From: Arenicola marina
Taxonomy: Eukaryota > Annelida > Polychaeta > Arenicolidae
Reading direction: 5' to 3'
DNA length: 64,000 bases
NCBI GenBank assembly: GCA_964019135.1
Contig: OZ025253.1
Span: 39,854,548 to 39,918,547 of the forward strand
Positions within the stretch are counted from its first letter, which is position 1; every line of letters begins with the position of its first letter. The translations under genes and the position numbers were made by a program. Positions 13,801 to 25,700 of this stretch are shown here, piece by piece. The notes below the pieces were generated by a model. It had not been told where the DNA came from. It made no database searches and saw only the letters and a program-made list of their open reading frames with translations.

Positions 13801-16542
13801 ATGGTACTTTGTCTCAGCAACAAAACTAGAGCATTGAGGGGAAGGGGAAGGGAGGGCGGGCGGGGCGGCGGGGGGGGGCGAGGGAGCTGGGTAGGCTTTA
13901 GTACATCAAATGGATGTACCACGTGACGAATAAATAATTTTTAGATATTGAAGACATAAAAGGGCCCATTATTCATGAGCAGCGTAAGTGATATTTGGCT
14001 TCTTCTTTTTTCAATAATTTATTGGTGCAAATAAAAATGCATACATTCGAAGAATGGTCTGACATATAAGAGTATATTGGTTACAGTACGCTAATTATAA
14101 TTATTATAGGGTTACAAAAGAGTGCTTTCTTAGCATCCCCCCCCCCCTGAGGTGTGAATTAAAAGACAGACAATGATGGTCTCGTCGAATGCTCCTCCTA
14201 GACCCCCCCCCCCACACCCCTCCCTACTTTTCTTGCCCGATTCCCGGCTCCCCCCTCCCAAATACCTCTCCCAAATTCCCCCCTCCCCCCTCCCCTTCTG
14301 TACTCCCCGTTGTTGCTTTCTACCCCCTCCTTACTCCTCCTCCCCCTCCCCCGCCCTACTCCCCACCCCATCTACCGCCCCTCCCTAATTCCCCCTACCC
14401 CTCCTGTGTAAACAAACAGTTCACTCGCCACCTGCGTCCCCCGGGCATATTGCTGTCCCATTAGCAATGAGAAATGGGAGGCGTTGGGAGGGAGGGGGTA
14501 ATGGGTCTGGCACTGGCACTGGCACCTCTGGTATGGGGCAGTTATTGGGGGAGTGTTTGCCGGGTGGGTATAAAGTGTACGTGTGTGTGTGGGGGGGGTG
14601 GGGCATCCAGCCCTCATCGAAGTCCGGATGGTATGGGTAGAGATACGTGTATGATCTTGACATACATGTAACAGCCTACGAGTAAATGCTTCGATACTTC
14701 GTGGTTGAGAGGCCTAAAGGGGCGGGAGGTGGCGGTCAAAAGGGTGGTAGGTATCAGGGGGTGGGTGGGGATGCGAAGGTGGGGGGTGGGGTGAGATAGA
14801 TTTAGGTGGTCATACCTGCAGGTATAGGGCAAGGGGTTGGTGGTGGTGCTGGGGGTGGTGTGTTGATGGGCCGTGTGGTATCGGATGGGGTATGGGGTGG
14901 GGTTGGGTTGGTGATGGGCAGTGTGGTATGGGATAGGATATGGGCTGGGGTTGGGGTGGTGATGGGCCGTGTACGTGGTATGGGATGAGATATGGGGTGG
15001 GGTTGGGGTGGTGTAGGCAATGCGAAGCTGCCATGTGTATCCCGGGCACGTGTTATATAAAGACTTCGTGGGGGTAGCGCACACGAGGGTCTGTTGTCCT
15101 TATCAATCACTCCCCACCGTAGTAAATGATGGATGAGGCGATGCCCCTCACGACCTCTCACGACCCCCGACCGATCCGCCCCCCTCCCAGATCCCGGCCC
15201 TACCCTCTCGGCACCTAGCCACCCCCCCCCCCCTCACCATCACTCCCACCCATACCGTGACCCCCAACCTCACCAACCATCCACACGCACACCCTGACCC
15301 CCACTCTCACCCCCTCACACTCCCACCCTCACCCCGACTCCCACTCACACCCTATGAATCCCCGTAGTCCCACCACGCCCACGCGTGCTGTATGCCATGC
15401 ATGTAGTGCTAATTAGTCCCTCTATATATGCTGGCGCTCTTATCGAACCACTTGTGTATCCATCGACGTGTAGACCCAGTTTATAGTCTCGTCGCCGTTC
15501 AGAAGATCTCGCAAATGGGAGGCATGAGCGACAGACAGTCACTGGCAAATCTCCCACTCTGTCGCGATCTCCGAGAAGTCGATCTCCCGGTAGATGGCGT
15601 TCCGTTGACTCCACATAGTGCGTACGGCGAGGAACGAGCGCCCTCTGCCGTCTGGAGAGCGGCTCTCTGCAGACGCCATTTTTTTTATAATATTAACCGC
15701 AATACGTTAGCCTATAAATCTCGCGATAAATATCACCCGAGATAGATCTGGAAAAAAACCCACATAAAATATTAATAATATTCAGTCCGATATTTACTAT
15801 GTTGGTAAAAGTTAAATACTGGAGTCGAGGTGTATTGCTTCAATACTATACACAGTATTCCAGCTCGTAGGTCAGCTAGCTCAATGTGAATCTGTATATT
15901 TAGCAGCAATATGTAAATATGTCTCGCCATGGGGCTGGCATTCCATTCGACAAACAGCTTTCGAAACCCACATTTAAAAATATCGTCAGAGGCATTAATT
16001 TATATGTCTATACCAATGGAAACTGATGGCCATGAAAACATGTTTAATCGCTCTCTGAACCAAACCAACCAAACACATCCAAAGTTTTACGTGAAACCTA
16101 TTGGACTAACAGTCAATATGGTACTCAAACACGTCGACCATTGGTTAGCGTTACAAGACTGACCCCCTCGACACACCGCCGTGTCACGGTAACAGCTGCC
16201 CGGGAGTATGGGCTGAGGGGGAACGGCTGCTCCCCCCCCCTCCCCCCCCCCCCCCGCTGTGGACGCCGCGTGGGGTCAGACCGCATCACCCCTTTACCTG
16301 TAGTGTATTGATTTATGCACCTTGACGCAGCGAAAATCCTATTGCTGTTGTCGCTATGCGGCTTATCTTACAGAATACAGACCTTCATATATTCCGATTG
16401 AAGCAGATTTTTGCCAAGATGGGAGGCCTGTTGGCTCAGTTGGTCTGCTGGTCGTGGGTTCGCGCACCGGCAGCTGTAACTGGGGCCTGTTTAAACTCCA
16501 TTCCGTGCTCCTGGGAAGTTTCTCGGCCCCGTTCGTGTTCCA

Positions 16543-16580
<38 letters not shown>

Positions 16581-19500
16581 TATTTCAACATAAAAGTGCG
16601 GTACATAGGTACATCAAGTCCAGTCGACTTATTCACAACAACAATAAAACATGATGAAGAAAGAAAAGACATTGTTTACGTCAATGCAATATTTAGTTTC
16701 TCAAGCCAGTTACATATATTTTTAATTTTTGTTACCCTGGTTACCCTGTATATGTTAATTTTTTGTGTTAATTCAGCCAGAAATAATTTATCGATCGATA
16801 CACAAAATGGCATAAATACTGACCAACACATTTCCTGGTTTGATTCCATTATAAAATAGTCTTCTCTGGGTTGTCCCGATGTCACCGTAAAGATTCGTAT
16901 AATCAACATTAGAGCGATCGCGAATATCACCAGCTGTATATTTTCAATGATATTTCTTGCAGAATTGATCGTATTGGCTTTATTTCAGACGTACAATATG
17001 CGCTCAACGCTTTATGGTTTTATTGCGAGTGGGGAGATTTTTGTATGAGAACGTTATGATTAATGAACCTTAAAAACTACCAAAACACTTTTGTTTCACT
17101 TTTTAATGTAGTACATTGTACATCGCGTATATCAGAATAAGGCTTACGTTTTTTTCACGCAACACGGTTTAGACATGTATAACCATAACATTTGTCATAA
17201 TGTCTTTTTCTTTCAAATTGCAGCAAAGACAACGGTGAAGAATTGCATCATCACATGTAAGTTTATTTGAGCCCTAAAGTCACACCCCCGCCCCCCCCCA
17301 CCCCAAAATAGCAATACGAAATGCCGTTTGCTTCCGTATGGCGAGTTAGTTGTATAACAATATTTTCTTTATGACAATGACGCATGTAGGCAGAACATAA
17401 TTCACAAATGTCAACTTTATGAACATTTAGGCTATCAACTCAGTAACAAAGATTACATATACATATACTGGACAGAGAATCAGTCAGATTTTTTATGATG
17501 AGGGGAAATGCATGAATATGTATCACTTAAGATAAAATGCTCGATTAACGACATTATAAATTTCAGGCTAATGGCAAACGTTTCCCATTTGTAGATGGAA
17601 TTATATATGTGATGAACTGTGGTCGAATTTAACATATCGAGGACTTCTTAATTTTTACATCAGTCTAATCCACTGTCCAGTGTATTATATGAAAGTATCC
17701 TGTAACCGCCTTTCTTTGGTCGCAGGGAGCCGTTGGAACCTGCAGGACATGGTTCGGGAACCCAATGGTGAGAAAACACGACTACTCAGGGGAATGCGGA
17801 CTTTTGCGACTTTGGGATTTTGATATCAACATATCCGTAGCTTGTGACTGATTATATTAATATAGAGCTCCACATACAACGCGTGTTTTGCATGCGTGCG
17901 CTTTTCTCACGGTTACGTAATGTAATGTAATTCAAGGACAGTATGTATAGTCAGTCGCATGGGAATGAACTAACCAGATAGGCTTGATAATAATGATAAA
18001 CCGATCCTTCCCATGATAGATTTGTACCTGTAGAAATGTCCTCTAGTCTTTGCATATGTGACCATTATGGATAGCATTTATGGATTTGCTGTATTTCTGT
18101 AATTTCCGTACAGATAACCTACTTTTAAATGGTGACGTCAGTTCAACATTTCTTGTTCTATAATGATTGGTTATTGCTAGGCGTAAGTATTATTGAGTAT
18201 TACCCGCAGAGGATTTCAATCGTAATTGGAATGGTCAACCGAGCTGTCCTTATGTTAGTCATATCTAAATGTTCCGTAATCTAATCCTATTTTCTTCCCC
18301 AAATTTGCCCTACTTTAGGAGAGAAATATTTTTCTCCGATAGCGCGTCCCATGCTAAAATGTTACAGTAACTGCCCCCCTCCCCCTGTCTCTATGAGGAA
18401 CGCTGGGTTATTGTGTAGTCTTTGACCTCATCCCTATTATCGCTCAATTCTCAATGCTCAAGCGAAATTAGGGATGTGGTCGAAAACTACACAATTACTG
18501 AACGCTGTTTTAGCCGCGTACCCTAAAGGCTTGAAGGCATTTTGAGGCACGACATTTTTACTAACATGTACCACCTTTGTATTGAACCCCCATTTAACTG
18601 TTCATTGTGTTCTAACCACCGCTTGGCACCCGCTGTTCTCCCCGCTGTGCTGCCCTCTGCCCATCCCCCCTCTGCTCCTGTAGAGTCCATGCCGTGGTGG
18701 GCTAAGACACGGGAACCGGAACTAGTCATAGACGAGATGGATGACGTCATCGGTGAGTCACGTGACACCTGCCAGTTATGATGACAACATCACGATCAAT
18801 GTCTGTTTGTATCACATGATATTGAAATGTTTCTACTGAAGTCTTACCTGGATCGTCAACCGAGATACTGTCCTGTATTTATCTCCGATATGTTATTCAT
18901 GCGTTACGAAAGTTACATCTTCGCGTATTTTTATGTTGTGGATACTCGCCCCATCGCAAAATGTGCCAATGGAAAAGCGAAATACGTATATTGAACCATG
19001 GTAATACAAATCTTGGGAATTGTAACATCGATTAACAGATTACTGCCGTGTATAACGCGAGGGAGTAGTCGAAGAACATTGTGCTATTGTTGACGAATTA
19101 CACAACGTTGACTTACCTTCAGCAATAATGTGTCTTATAATCTTACTATCTCTGTTTGTCCTATGCAATTAAAGAAAGGGTAGCGCACTATTTTAATAAA
19201 GTAATGAGTGCTGCTTCCTGATCAAACACGTTTGTCAATTGGGGGTCCAAGTGGTTGGAAATATTGCTCCTTTCCCTGTTACAATGTAAACCCAAAATTC
19301 ACAGGTTAACAAATGTAGACATTTTAATAATGTACCTACATTATAAATATATATGTCATTTTATACATCTATGCATTTATCTCCACGTACACAGATCTTG
19401 CCCACACCATCCAGAACAGAGAAGCTGAGATCAGCGGTTTGTTGGAGACCGTTCTCGCCAATGAACGACTGAGAAAAGCGGCGGAGCCGAAGAAGGAACC

Positions 19501-19750
19501 CACGCCCCCTTCGGAGGAAGCCACGCCCCCTTCGGAGGATGGGGCCACGCCCACTTCCGGCGACGCCCCGGCCGCCAAGCCGGAAGAGGAGGTCATCGAG
19601 TGCAAGGAAGAGCCCGCTCTCGCGACGATCCCGGAAGGTGATCCAGAGGCTTTGGTTGACGACAAGAATCCGAAGAAGAAGAAAAAGAACATTTTTTCTC
19701 GCATGATGCGAGCGTTGAGGAAGCGCTTGTCGACACGAGGTCAGGCATAG
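1137..19750 (+). CDS. Unrecognised acidic, disordered protein, 3' part (six exons)
   Basis: Six exons join in one frame: 1137-1850, 9298-9357, 17224-17256, 17726-17767, 18684-18752 and 19395-19750 (TAG at 19748-19750), giving 423 complete residues after a split first codon. Every junction has AG before and GT after, mostly GTAAG or GTGAG, and every intron is phase 1. The first exon encodes a Glu/Asp-rich region with a polyQ run and a Thr-rich run. The small middle exons encode ordered-looking sequence with DILKTRYRL, SRWNLQDMVREPN, MPWWAKTREPELVIDEMDD and a helical AEISGLLETVLANERLRK. The last exon has repeated TPPSEE-type motifs and a basic KNPKKKKKNIF tail. I do not recognise the family and infer no function. 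A start at ATG 1124 is possible but would read through an excellent 3' splice site, so upstream exons are more likely. Confidence 0.75.
2700..3060. repeat. Diverged ~30-bp tandem repeat
   Basis: Repeated GTGTCAGTTATTGACATCAT-like units with a period of about 28-30 bp and considerable divergence. About a dozen units are visible. Non-coding, inside the first visible intron. Confidence 0.75.
4105..4250. repeat. 47-bp tandem repeat, three copies
   Basis: The marker GTAGCGTGGTACGCC starts at 4121, 4168 and 4215, an exact 47-bp period. The copies are nearly identical, so the expansion looks recent. Confidence 0.85.
5955..6575. repeat. 40-bp GC-rich minisatellite, ~15 copies
   Basis: The unit contains GGCACGATGGCTGGCCTGGC followed by AGAGTGAACCCCCGACCTCC, period 40 bp with a few 39-bp units. 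The minus strand of the unit lacks stop codons in all three frames, which explains the long overlapping minus-strand ORFs here. I treat those as repeat artefacts. Confidence 0.9.
6662..6835. repeat. CACACCACGCC-type low-complexity satellite
   Basis: Purely A/C/G-poor-T sequence made of ACCACACC, ACGCCACAC and ACCCC blocks, with no fixed period longer than about 20 bp. It lies about 90 bp after the 40-bp minisatellite. Confidence 0.85.
7448..7545 (-). mobile_element. tRNA-like SINE fragment
   Basis: On the minus strand a tRNA-like segment ends with GTCGTGAGTTTGATTCCCCC, resembling a Pol III B box. It abuts the plus-strand SINE that follows, so the two insertions are nested or adjacent. No clear target duplication is seen. 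Confidence 0.4.
7558..7815 (+). mobile_element. tRNA-derived SINE, family A, full length
   Basis: The head has an A box (TAGCTCAGTGGGCTAGAGCG) and a B box (GGTTCGCGCCCC) at tRNA-like spacing, about 7563-7650. The body continues through CCCCGGGGACATGGCTCCA and CATTGACGCGATATGACC. The tail is rich in ACCAACC-type repeats. The same body recurs at about 11.28, 31.98, 39.87, 41.87, 43.67 and 48.39 kb, which defines the family. It is not a tRNA gene: the anticodon-arm region is degenerate and too long. Confidence 0.85.
9298..9357 (+). CDS. Acidic-protein gene, internal exon (20 codons)
   Basis: The acceptor is CCCTCTGTAG and the donor GTAAGTATC. It is phase 1-1 and encodes TKCDDAWAAIDILKTRYRL plus split codons. 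The region is depleted of low complexity, unlike the exon before it. Confidence 0.75.
11270..11378 (+). mobile_element. SINE family A, 3' fragment
   Basis: Matches the 3' half of the family: ACCCCCAGGGACATGGCTAC, then TTGACGCGAAATGACC and GTTAAAGCGTCCTGAATATA. The tRNA-like head is missing, as expected for a 5'-truncated retrocopy. Same strand as the host gene. Confidence 0.75.
12775..12912. repeat. AT-rich ~17-bp tandem repeat
   Basis: Repeats of ACATTTTATTACAAATT with a period of about 17-18 bp. Non-coding. Confidence 0.8.
14820..15013. repeat. G/T-rich ~52-bp tandem repeat, three copies
   Basis: Three copies of a unit containing GATGGGCCGTGTGGTAT and TATGGGGTGGGGTTGGG, period about 50-55 bp. 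The plus strand is G-rich and has several runs of four Gs. It lies within a larger block (14.2-15.35 kb) of C- and G-rich low complexity. Confidence 0.7.
15530..15680. repeat. Possible degraded hairpin element
   Basis: Contains GAGGAACGAGCGCCCTCTGCCG, shared almost exactly with the well-formed hairpin at 51553-51666, and a GTCGATCTCCCGGTAG arm. The arms pair poorly here, so this is probably an old copy of the same small element. Confidence 0.4.
16425..16578 (+). mobile_element. tRNA-like retroelement fragment ending in T33
   Basis: Bases 16430-16480 have an A-box-like TTGGCTCAGTTGGTCTGC and a B-box-like GTGGGTTCGCGCAC. A unique body follows, then 33 consecutive T at 16546-16578. The pattern fits a SINE-like insertion, but the T-run on the sense strand is atypical for a poly(A) tail. 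Confidence 0.5.
17224..17256 (+). CDS. Acidic-protein gene, micro-exon (11 codons)
   Basis: The acceptor is CAAATTGCAG and the donor GTAAGTTT, phase 1-1. It encodes KTTVKNCIIT plus split codons. Although only 33 nt long, it joins its neighbours in frame and has strong splice sites. Confidence 0.7.
17257..18683 (+). other. Short introns of acidic-protein gene
   Basis: Two introns, 17257-17725 and 17768-18683, flank the 42-nt exon. They are AT-rich, with no repeat or extra exon recognised. Confidence 0.5.
17726..17767 (+). CDS. Acidic-protein gene, micro-exon (14 codons)
   Basis: The acceptor is TTGGTCGCAG and the donor GTGAGAAAA, phase 1-1. It encodes SRWNLQDMVREPN plus split codons. Confidence 0.7.
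18684..18752 (+). CDS. Acidic-protein gene, internal exon (23 codons)
   Basis: The acceptor is TGCTCCTGTAG and the donor GTGAGTCA, phase 1-1. It encodes SMPWWAKTREPELVIDEMDD and VI plus split codons. The paired tryptophans and acidic end make it the most distinctive segment for a database search. Confidence 0.75.
18753..19394 (+). other. Last intron of acidic-protein gene
   Basis: 642 bp of AT-rich sequence from GTGAGTCA to CGTACACAG. Nothing else recognised. Confidence 0.6.
19395..19750 (+). CDS. Acidic-protein gene, terminal exon
   Basis: It starts in phase 1 after CGTACACAG and ends at TAG 19748-19750. It encodes a probable helix (AEISGLLETVLANERLRKAA), then three similar EPTPPSEE/ATPPSEDG/ATPTSGDA repeats, a Glu-rich stretch, and a basic KKKKKNIFSRMMRALRKRL tail that could bind acidic membranes or act in nuclear import. 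No poly(A) signal was confidently placed downstream. Confidence 0.8.
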
Positions 19751-22700
19751 TGGCTGAACCAGTCGCCCGAACCCTGAGGCCGTCGCGGGGCTAAATCACC
19801 CGGAGGGATTCAGCTTATTTATATCAGTAGCGCCATGTGGAAATGCAGCTTTCCGCACGTTTCTATGGGGAGAGGAATAATATATGTATATAGCAATGAT
19901 CGATGATCGTGCCACGCCACGCCACGCCCGAGAAAAAAAAAGGAAAGCTGGAGTTATTTTTATGTTGTGTCCACCACCACGTGCCACGTGATGGGCGATA
20001 ATGAGTGACTTTGTTGCACATGTGACGCTATCGGTCGGTTTGGGAAGCCAGTGAGGACACAACGAGTCGGATACACCTGTTGGCGTCGCGTTGCCATGGA
20101 TACGTACGGACAGCGTCGCCGGCACTCGGACGGTGTAACTTCTTACACGTGACCTGTCGCGTGTCATAGATGTGCGTATATATATATATATGTGTATACA
20201 GATATACATATATAGTGCGCACCCCTAGTTTCAACGGATTAACGGATGTAACGGACCTCTGATTAGCATTCTTCAGGGATTTCCTCATCCGGTGGTTGGG
20301 TTTTCGCAGCTTACACTATTGACCTTCCCTTATGAGAAGGTCACTGTAACGCAAGGTTCGGAGCTTGTCCGAACGGACTTTTGGTTTCAAGCTAATATTT
20401 CTGTCTTGAGCGCCGTTTTCATCAGTTTGTTTCTTATCTATCCAGAGGGAAAGTCCATAAACGTAAAAGGAAACATCGCCAGGGCAGCTTATGAAGAGGG
20501 TTATCATGTGCTCTTTAACTGTTTCTATGAACTGCAGACTGTGTTTCGGGAGGTATAGAATTTGGCGTGCAGACTACCCCCACTGCGCTAGCGGCATAGG
20601 GGGCCGTTACAGCTACTGCCTGACAGAAGGTGCATTTTCTCTGTACATTGATGGATGGATTTTCAGCTTCTATGGTTGATTTAATCTTTTGAGGATCCGT
20701 GAACAACATTTCGCACACATGTGAATAGCTTATCCTTAAACATATAGAACATATATTGATACCGGAAAGATAATTAGATACTCTAAGCGCTTAACTAACC
20801 AGCTTGGTTTTGCCACCCACGAACTTCAAATCTAGAATAATCAGAGGAGGTTAGTAGCCATAATAGACGTTACTGCGCATGTGCAGGCTGAGAGTAATGG
20901 TTTACCCGAGTCTTCGCCTGTTACTGTTACTCTAGTGAAAATCGACGCTAATTTGTGGACCAACAAGTAGTTTTGCTTGATGCACAACTGTTGTTTATGT
21001 TATCATGCGGATAAAGGCTGGTTCGTGATTTATCTGAAATATATATCTTTTTTTTGTCGTCAAATTAGTGTCATTTGATTAGTTGTGACATATTTCCTTG
21101 AGAAGGCACAGTGTAGCAGTGTGACCGATGTACCCAGTTTGAAGGTCTTTTGTTGGTAACCCGCGTGTAAATATTTTGGAGCGAGGTTGCGTTGGCGTCC
21201 CACGTGACTCCACAACTTCCGCTCCTACATGCCAGTATCTCTGCCACTTCCGGCGCGTCACCGGAGTAGCGATAGTTGTTATCGCATTTGGGCTTTGTTG
21301 AGTTCCACATATCTCCGTCGCGGAATAATTAAATAAGGATATACGAACCTATTTTTTTGCCTAATGGAGAGTATTTCTCATGTGTTGGACTACGCTTGGG
21401 TGGAGACATGCTGCACTAATTTTTCAAGTGAAAACCGTTGCGTAATTATTCCAGATAAATACGCTTAATTAGAATACGCGTCATGGCAGTAACCTGTAGA
21501 AGCCAATGGTGAACATACATGTATAGGCTTTTTATCATCAGTATATCAGATCACGTTCCTTTAAGTACGCCGTGCAGATATATGCGTATATATCAGTCAG
21601 ATATTAATATAAGAACTTTAATAAGGTAATTTGGTTTGCTTTTCGTATTTGTATTGAGCATTTACGTTTTACTCCGAAGCTGTACCATGAAATGTTAACG
21701 TCGTTGATTGAAGATGACTGATTCTTACTTACCTGGAGCGCGGCATTTTAAATGTAGATCTATGCTTACATTGTAATCTTATCGAGGGCCAAAATTGCAT
21801 TAAAATGTAATTTGTTGTTCCCATGTTAATACTGCTCAGGCATGGTTGAAATAGATTTTCCTGTATGTGCTTTGATATACTGACGATGCGTGACTTGTAA
21901 TGCATCCCTGATAGAATCCGAACCATAGCCATGTGCGGCGTCACTCAGAAGGTAATTGACCTGGTTCCCAGCGTTCCGGTATCATTCACTCTCACGACGG
22001 CGGCGTTACTGAGAGGGCGCTGAGGTACTGCGGGTGATAGCATGAGAGCCTTTACATGTCCATCAAGATGACGTATCTGGTTTAACAATACATCCAGATC
22101 ATGTGAGTAGGTTTATAGAGTAATGACTCCGCACTGGAGAACATGGTACCACGCCGATCTAGGGCCACATACGAAACCGCCAACGTTACCTGGAGGCGTC
22201 AACTCCAGGATTCCGGGGTTTAGGATTCGATGTTGTTTGATGCTGCGAATATGGTTTACACTTTAACGATAACTGACCAAAACGTTGGCTGAAACGATGG
22301 GTGGATATTGATTGAGGCTCAGACCATTGATGCAATGTTTCCTGTCAGATGATTGATATTGTACTATTGTGGTTAGTAATTAGGGCGAAAGCTGACAAGA
22401 AGCGCTCATCCAATTTGAAAATGGAAGTATTAAGTTGTAGCGCTTTTGTTTATCACTGCTAGCGATTGTGCATGGCTTTCTGTTGTACTGTTGGGCGCAT
22501 TGAATGTGCATGAAGCGAATGAACTGTCAGAGGAATCCGTTTCACCTTTCGACTGAGTCCTGTGCCACGACATGCTGCACGGGAACGAGACTTGCTCTTC
22601 CCAGAAGGAGGCTGATCAGTTCACTCCAACCCGCTATGCACTTGTGGCGACATCTAGCGTCTTAAACGCGAATTGGAATTTCGAATTAGTTTATTTTCAA

Positions 22701-25700
22701 ATTCAAATGTTTGGGTTTTCTGTTCTATTTTCCATTCTTCCTGTCAGCAATATTAGAACATTCGCACTCTGGCATCATGTATGTGGTGCTGTTCTGTGGA
22801 CTTTCGGTTATTGCTGAGGAGATTTCGCCAAGGTTTCTGGCATGCAGCTGGTTGTATTAAATGATCAGCCGATGAGCTTCTGCGGTGTGGTTCTGGCGCA
22901 CGTTTTCCTTGTACAGTTCATAGTGTTAAGTATTCATTTGTCGTTGATGTTAGGGATGTCATTTTATATAACGGATCAATGTATGTCAAAATCATAACGA
23001 ATAGCCGGTATGGATCCACATTCGGCGTCCGCCCATCATGAGTTGTCTAGAGTGGGAATTCCTCGGGCTGAGTATATTTGAACTTTCTTCGATGTTACTT
23101 TTTAAAACGAGTTTCTGATATTAACAGATACGTTATTTTCCCCAATATTGACTCTCGCTGGATGGTCTTGCGGTATACGCTTTGCGCAGACGCCTGTCGT
23201 TCTTCAGGTGTAACGGGTCTTGTATTTCTATAATGGGTGTCAGCTGACTGGTTCTGGGACGCTTCATGATGCTGCTTTTTCACTTGTCCTGTTGGGATAA
23301 TTTTGACTGTGCGTGCATGGCTATATATAACACACCCCCATACCTCCATTACTAACGCAAACTCTCTCGCCTTCTTACGGAAATGGTATTTTAAATGCAT
23401 GCCTGCTCAATAATCTCCCTTGGTGGCGAATGTACTCAGAATAACCTGGCTCCAACTTACCGTAAGTTAGAACCAAGTTAGTCAACAAGGGAGGCGTCTT
23501 ATCGTCTCAACTTTTGAACTAAACGTGAACCCAACTGTCAATATGTAGCTATGTTTGCACATACAATTTTTCGAAGTTTGTAGGCCTACGATTGAAAAGG
23601 CATTCTGAAGTATTTAAAGGCTGATATGGACCACCAAACGGATATGAGATTCCCACGACCTGGTTCAACCTTGAGCAAGCTTGAACCAAGTCTCCTATAT
23701 CCGCTTAATATCCCCATACATATCCTACCAAGTTAAGCACTAGTGACGTCATGAGGTCTTCAACAGCAGCCAATTAGAATTGAGAAGTGCGTGTGACGTC
23801 ATTCAATGGTTGATCGTAACCTAGATTCCACTAATGTTAGTTGTATCCAGGTTTTCAATCCTGCATGAGATTTAGCACTCCTCTTGGGTTTGTTGTTCGT
23901 ATTTTAGTAAAGTGTTAAAAAAGGGAAATGGGTGTGTATGCACAGAAGAACGAAAAGCGTGTGCGCAGTGTGTACCGGCTGGATATTGTTTCAGCGAATG
24001 TCATAATTGCATAATGGTGCCGTTGTTGATAATTAAGTGAAACGGAGAAACGCACGAAGGCCAGTTTTAATTAAATTTCGCTGTTGTGATAGAACTTGTT
24101 TTTTAACTTTAATTTCTTAAAATTAGATTTCAAATTTTGCTTATAGTTTTTTCTTTGCGATCGATTTAAAATCGAGATGAAAAAAAGTAAGCCCTTTTTG
24201 TTTGCACCCAGCGGGAAACACCACGCCCCCTACTGGGAGAGAATGCGTGCGTATATACACGCGTCACGTGATGTTTCTCTTCTGATGGAGAGTGTTCCCT
24301 CTGAAGACACATTGCTGCGAGAAGGAATGGTTTACATGGTGGTACGATAGTGACCCAGACACCCCTGGGGATAGGGTGGGGGGGGGGGAGTGACTTCCAT
24401 TCTAACTGAGTGAAAAGTCGTTCCCACGACAATAACTAGATACTGATCTATTTAAGGCCGAATTTACGCCAGGGTTGTGATATTGATGGGGGTTACCTCC
24501 AACGAAACGCCCTGAAATAAGCCTTGGGACATAGAGTAATAACATGGAACTAGAACTGTGAAACTACACCCTGGTAGGCGGGACCTTTGTATATATCATG
24601 TATGTCAGGTTGAGAGGAACCCCCGCACCCCCGCCCCTCCCCAGATGCCCGCTGATCAATGTCAGACAATACAGGACACGTACGAGTAACGAACGCGCAT
24701 ATATAATTATAGACTTGTAAGTTACCATTTTAGTCACTGCGGGATATTTATCCATCACGATGGGTGAAGAAGCAACACACTGTTAAGGATCATTAATCAT
24801 CTGTTCAGACATGTCTTTGTGAACATAACGGGTTCTGATATTCGTGAGATTTTTCGTGCTTGTGGTTGCTGGACTTTATCTAGCTACTATACTGAGGTGA
24901 TGGAAATGAAGCTTCTTGCACAATGGTCTGTAAACACGAGGGGGCTTACTAACGCTTGCTACATTGTGCACTGTTTTTACGAGATATTATTATTTTGTTT
25001 ATGTATGTTTCATATGTCGTTGTGTGAGTTTGCGTGTCTTGTGGGAGAGAGCGTTTCTTGTCAGCTAGCATCCTAATCAATCTATACACCTGCCTAGGAT
25101 GCAATAAATTGGAGGCCATCATATTTCCCGTATACGTTGACGTTAAAGAGGTCGAAGGAAGCTGATCGCCTCCTAACAAGACGATTCTTATGCGCCTGTG
25201 GTTCACCTGTGGATTATCAATTATCACAACGTGTCAATGTATAAACAGCTGCATGTGGTTCGTGCGGTATCCATGTTTCTACCCCGGTCGTTGTTATGGT
25301 TGAGGTTTACGGCAGTTTGACATGATATATTGCGATAGATCTGAGCCAGGAGCGTTCGGGTTTACATAGGCCTGTACTGAGGAAAGCCTGCAGGGGGTGA
25401 ATAGTTTGTCCATCACGGTTGTAGACCTACGTTCCATCCTAAGAATACAGGACAAGGAATTAAGTGAGAAAATCAGCCAAGTGGAGTTTTTGAGAAAAGG
25501 AGGTTAAGCAGCCCCAACAAACCTTCTTGTTCTCTTTTCCACGAGGAAGGGGATATAACCACCAGCACATGGCTCACCTGAACCCGTACCCTCTGGATGT
25601 TCATGGGTCACCCTGACGCAACAAGAAAGGCGATTTCTGCATGTATATTGGAGGTGTATTGGACGCTCGTATGCCCGTTGCTATGTTGCCACGTTCGTTG

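Larger units (their letters stand above)
9358..17223 (+). other. Intron of acidic-protein gene (7.9 kb)
   Basis: No exon is supported inside. It carries an AT-rich tandem repeat near 12.8 kb, C-rich and G-rich low-complexity blocks at 13.6-15.3 kb, a SINE 3' fragment at 11.3 kb and a tRNA-like element with a T33 tail at 16.4-16.6 kb. The C-rich blocks generate long proline-rich ORFs that have no other support. Confidence 0.6.

Noticed and set aside
14173..15161. Proline- and histidine-rich ORFs on both strands
   Set aside because: Caused by C/G-rich low complexity and a ~52-bp repeat; no splice or start support.
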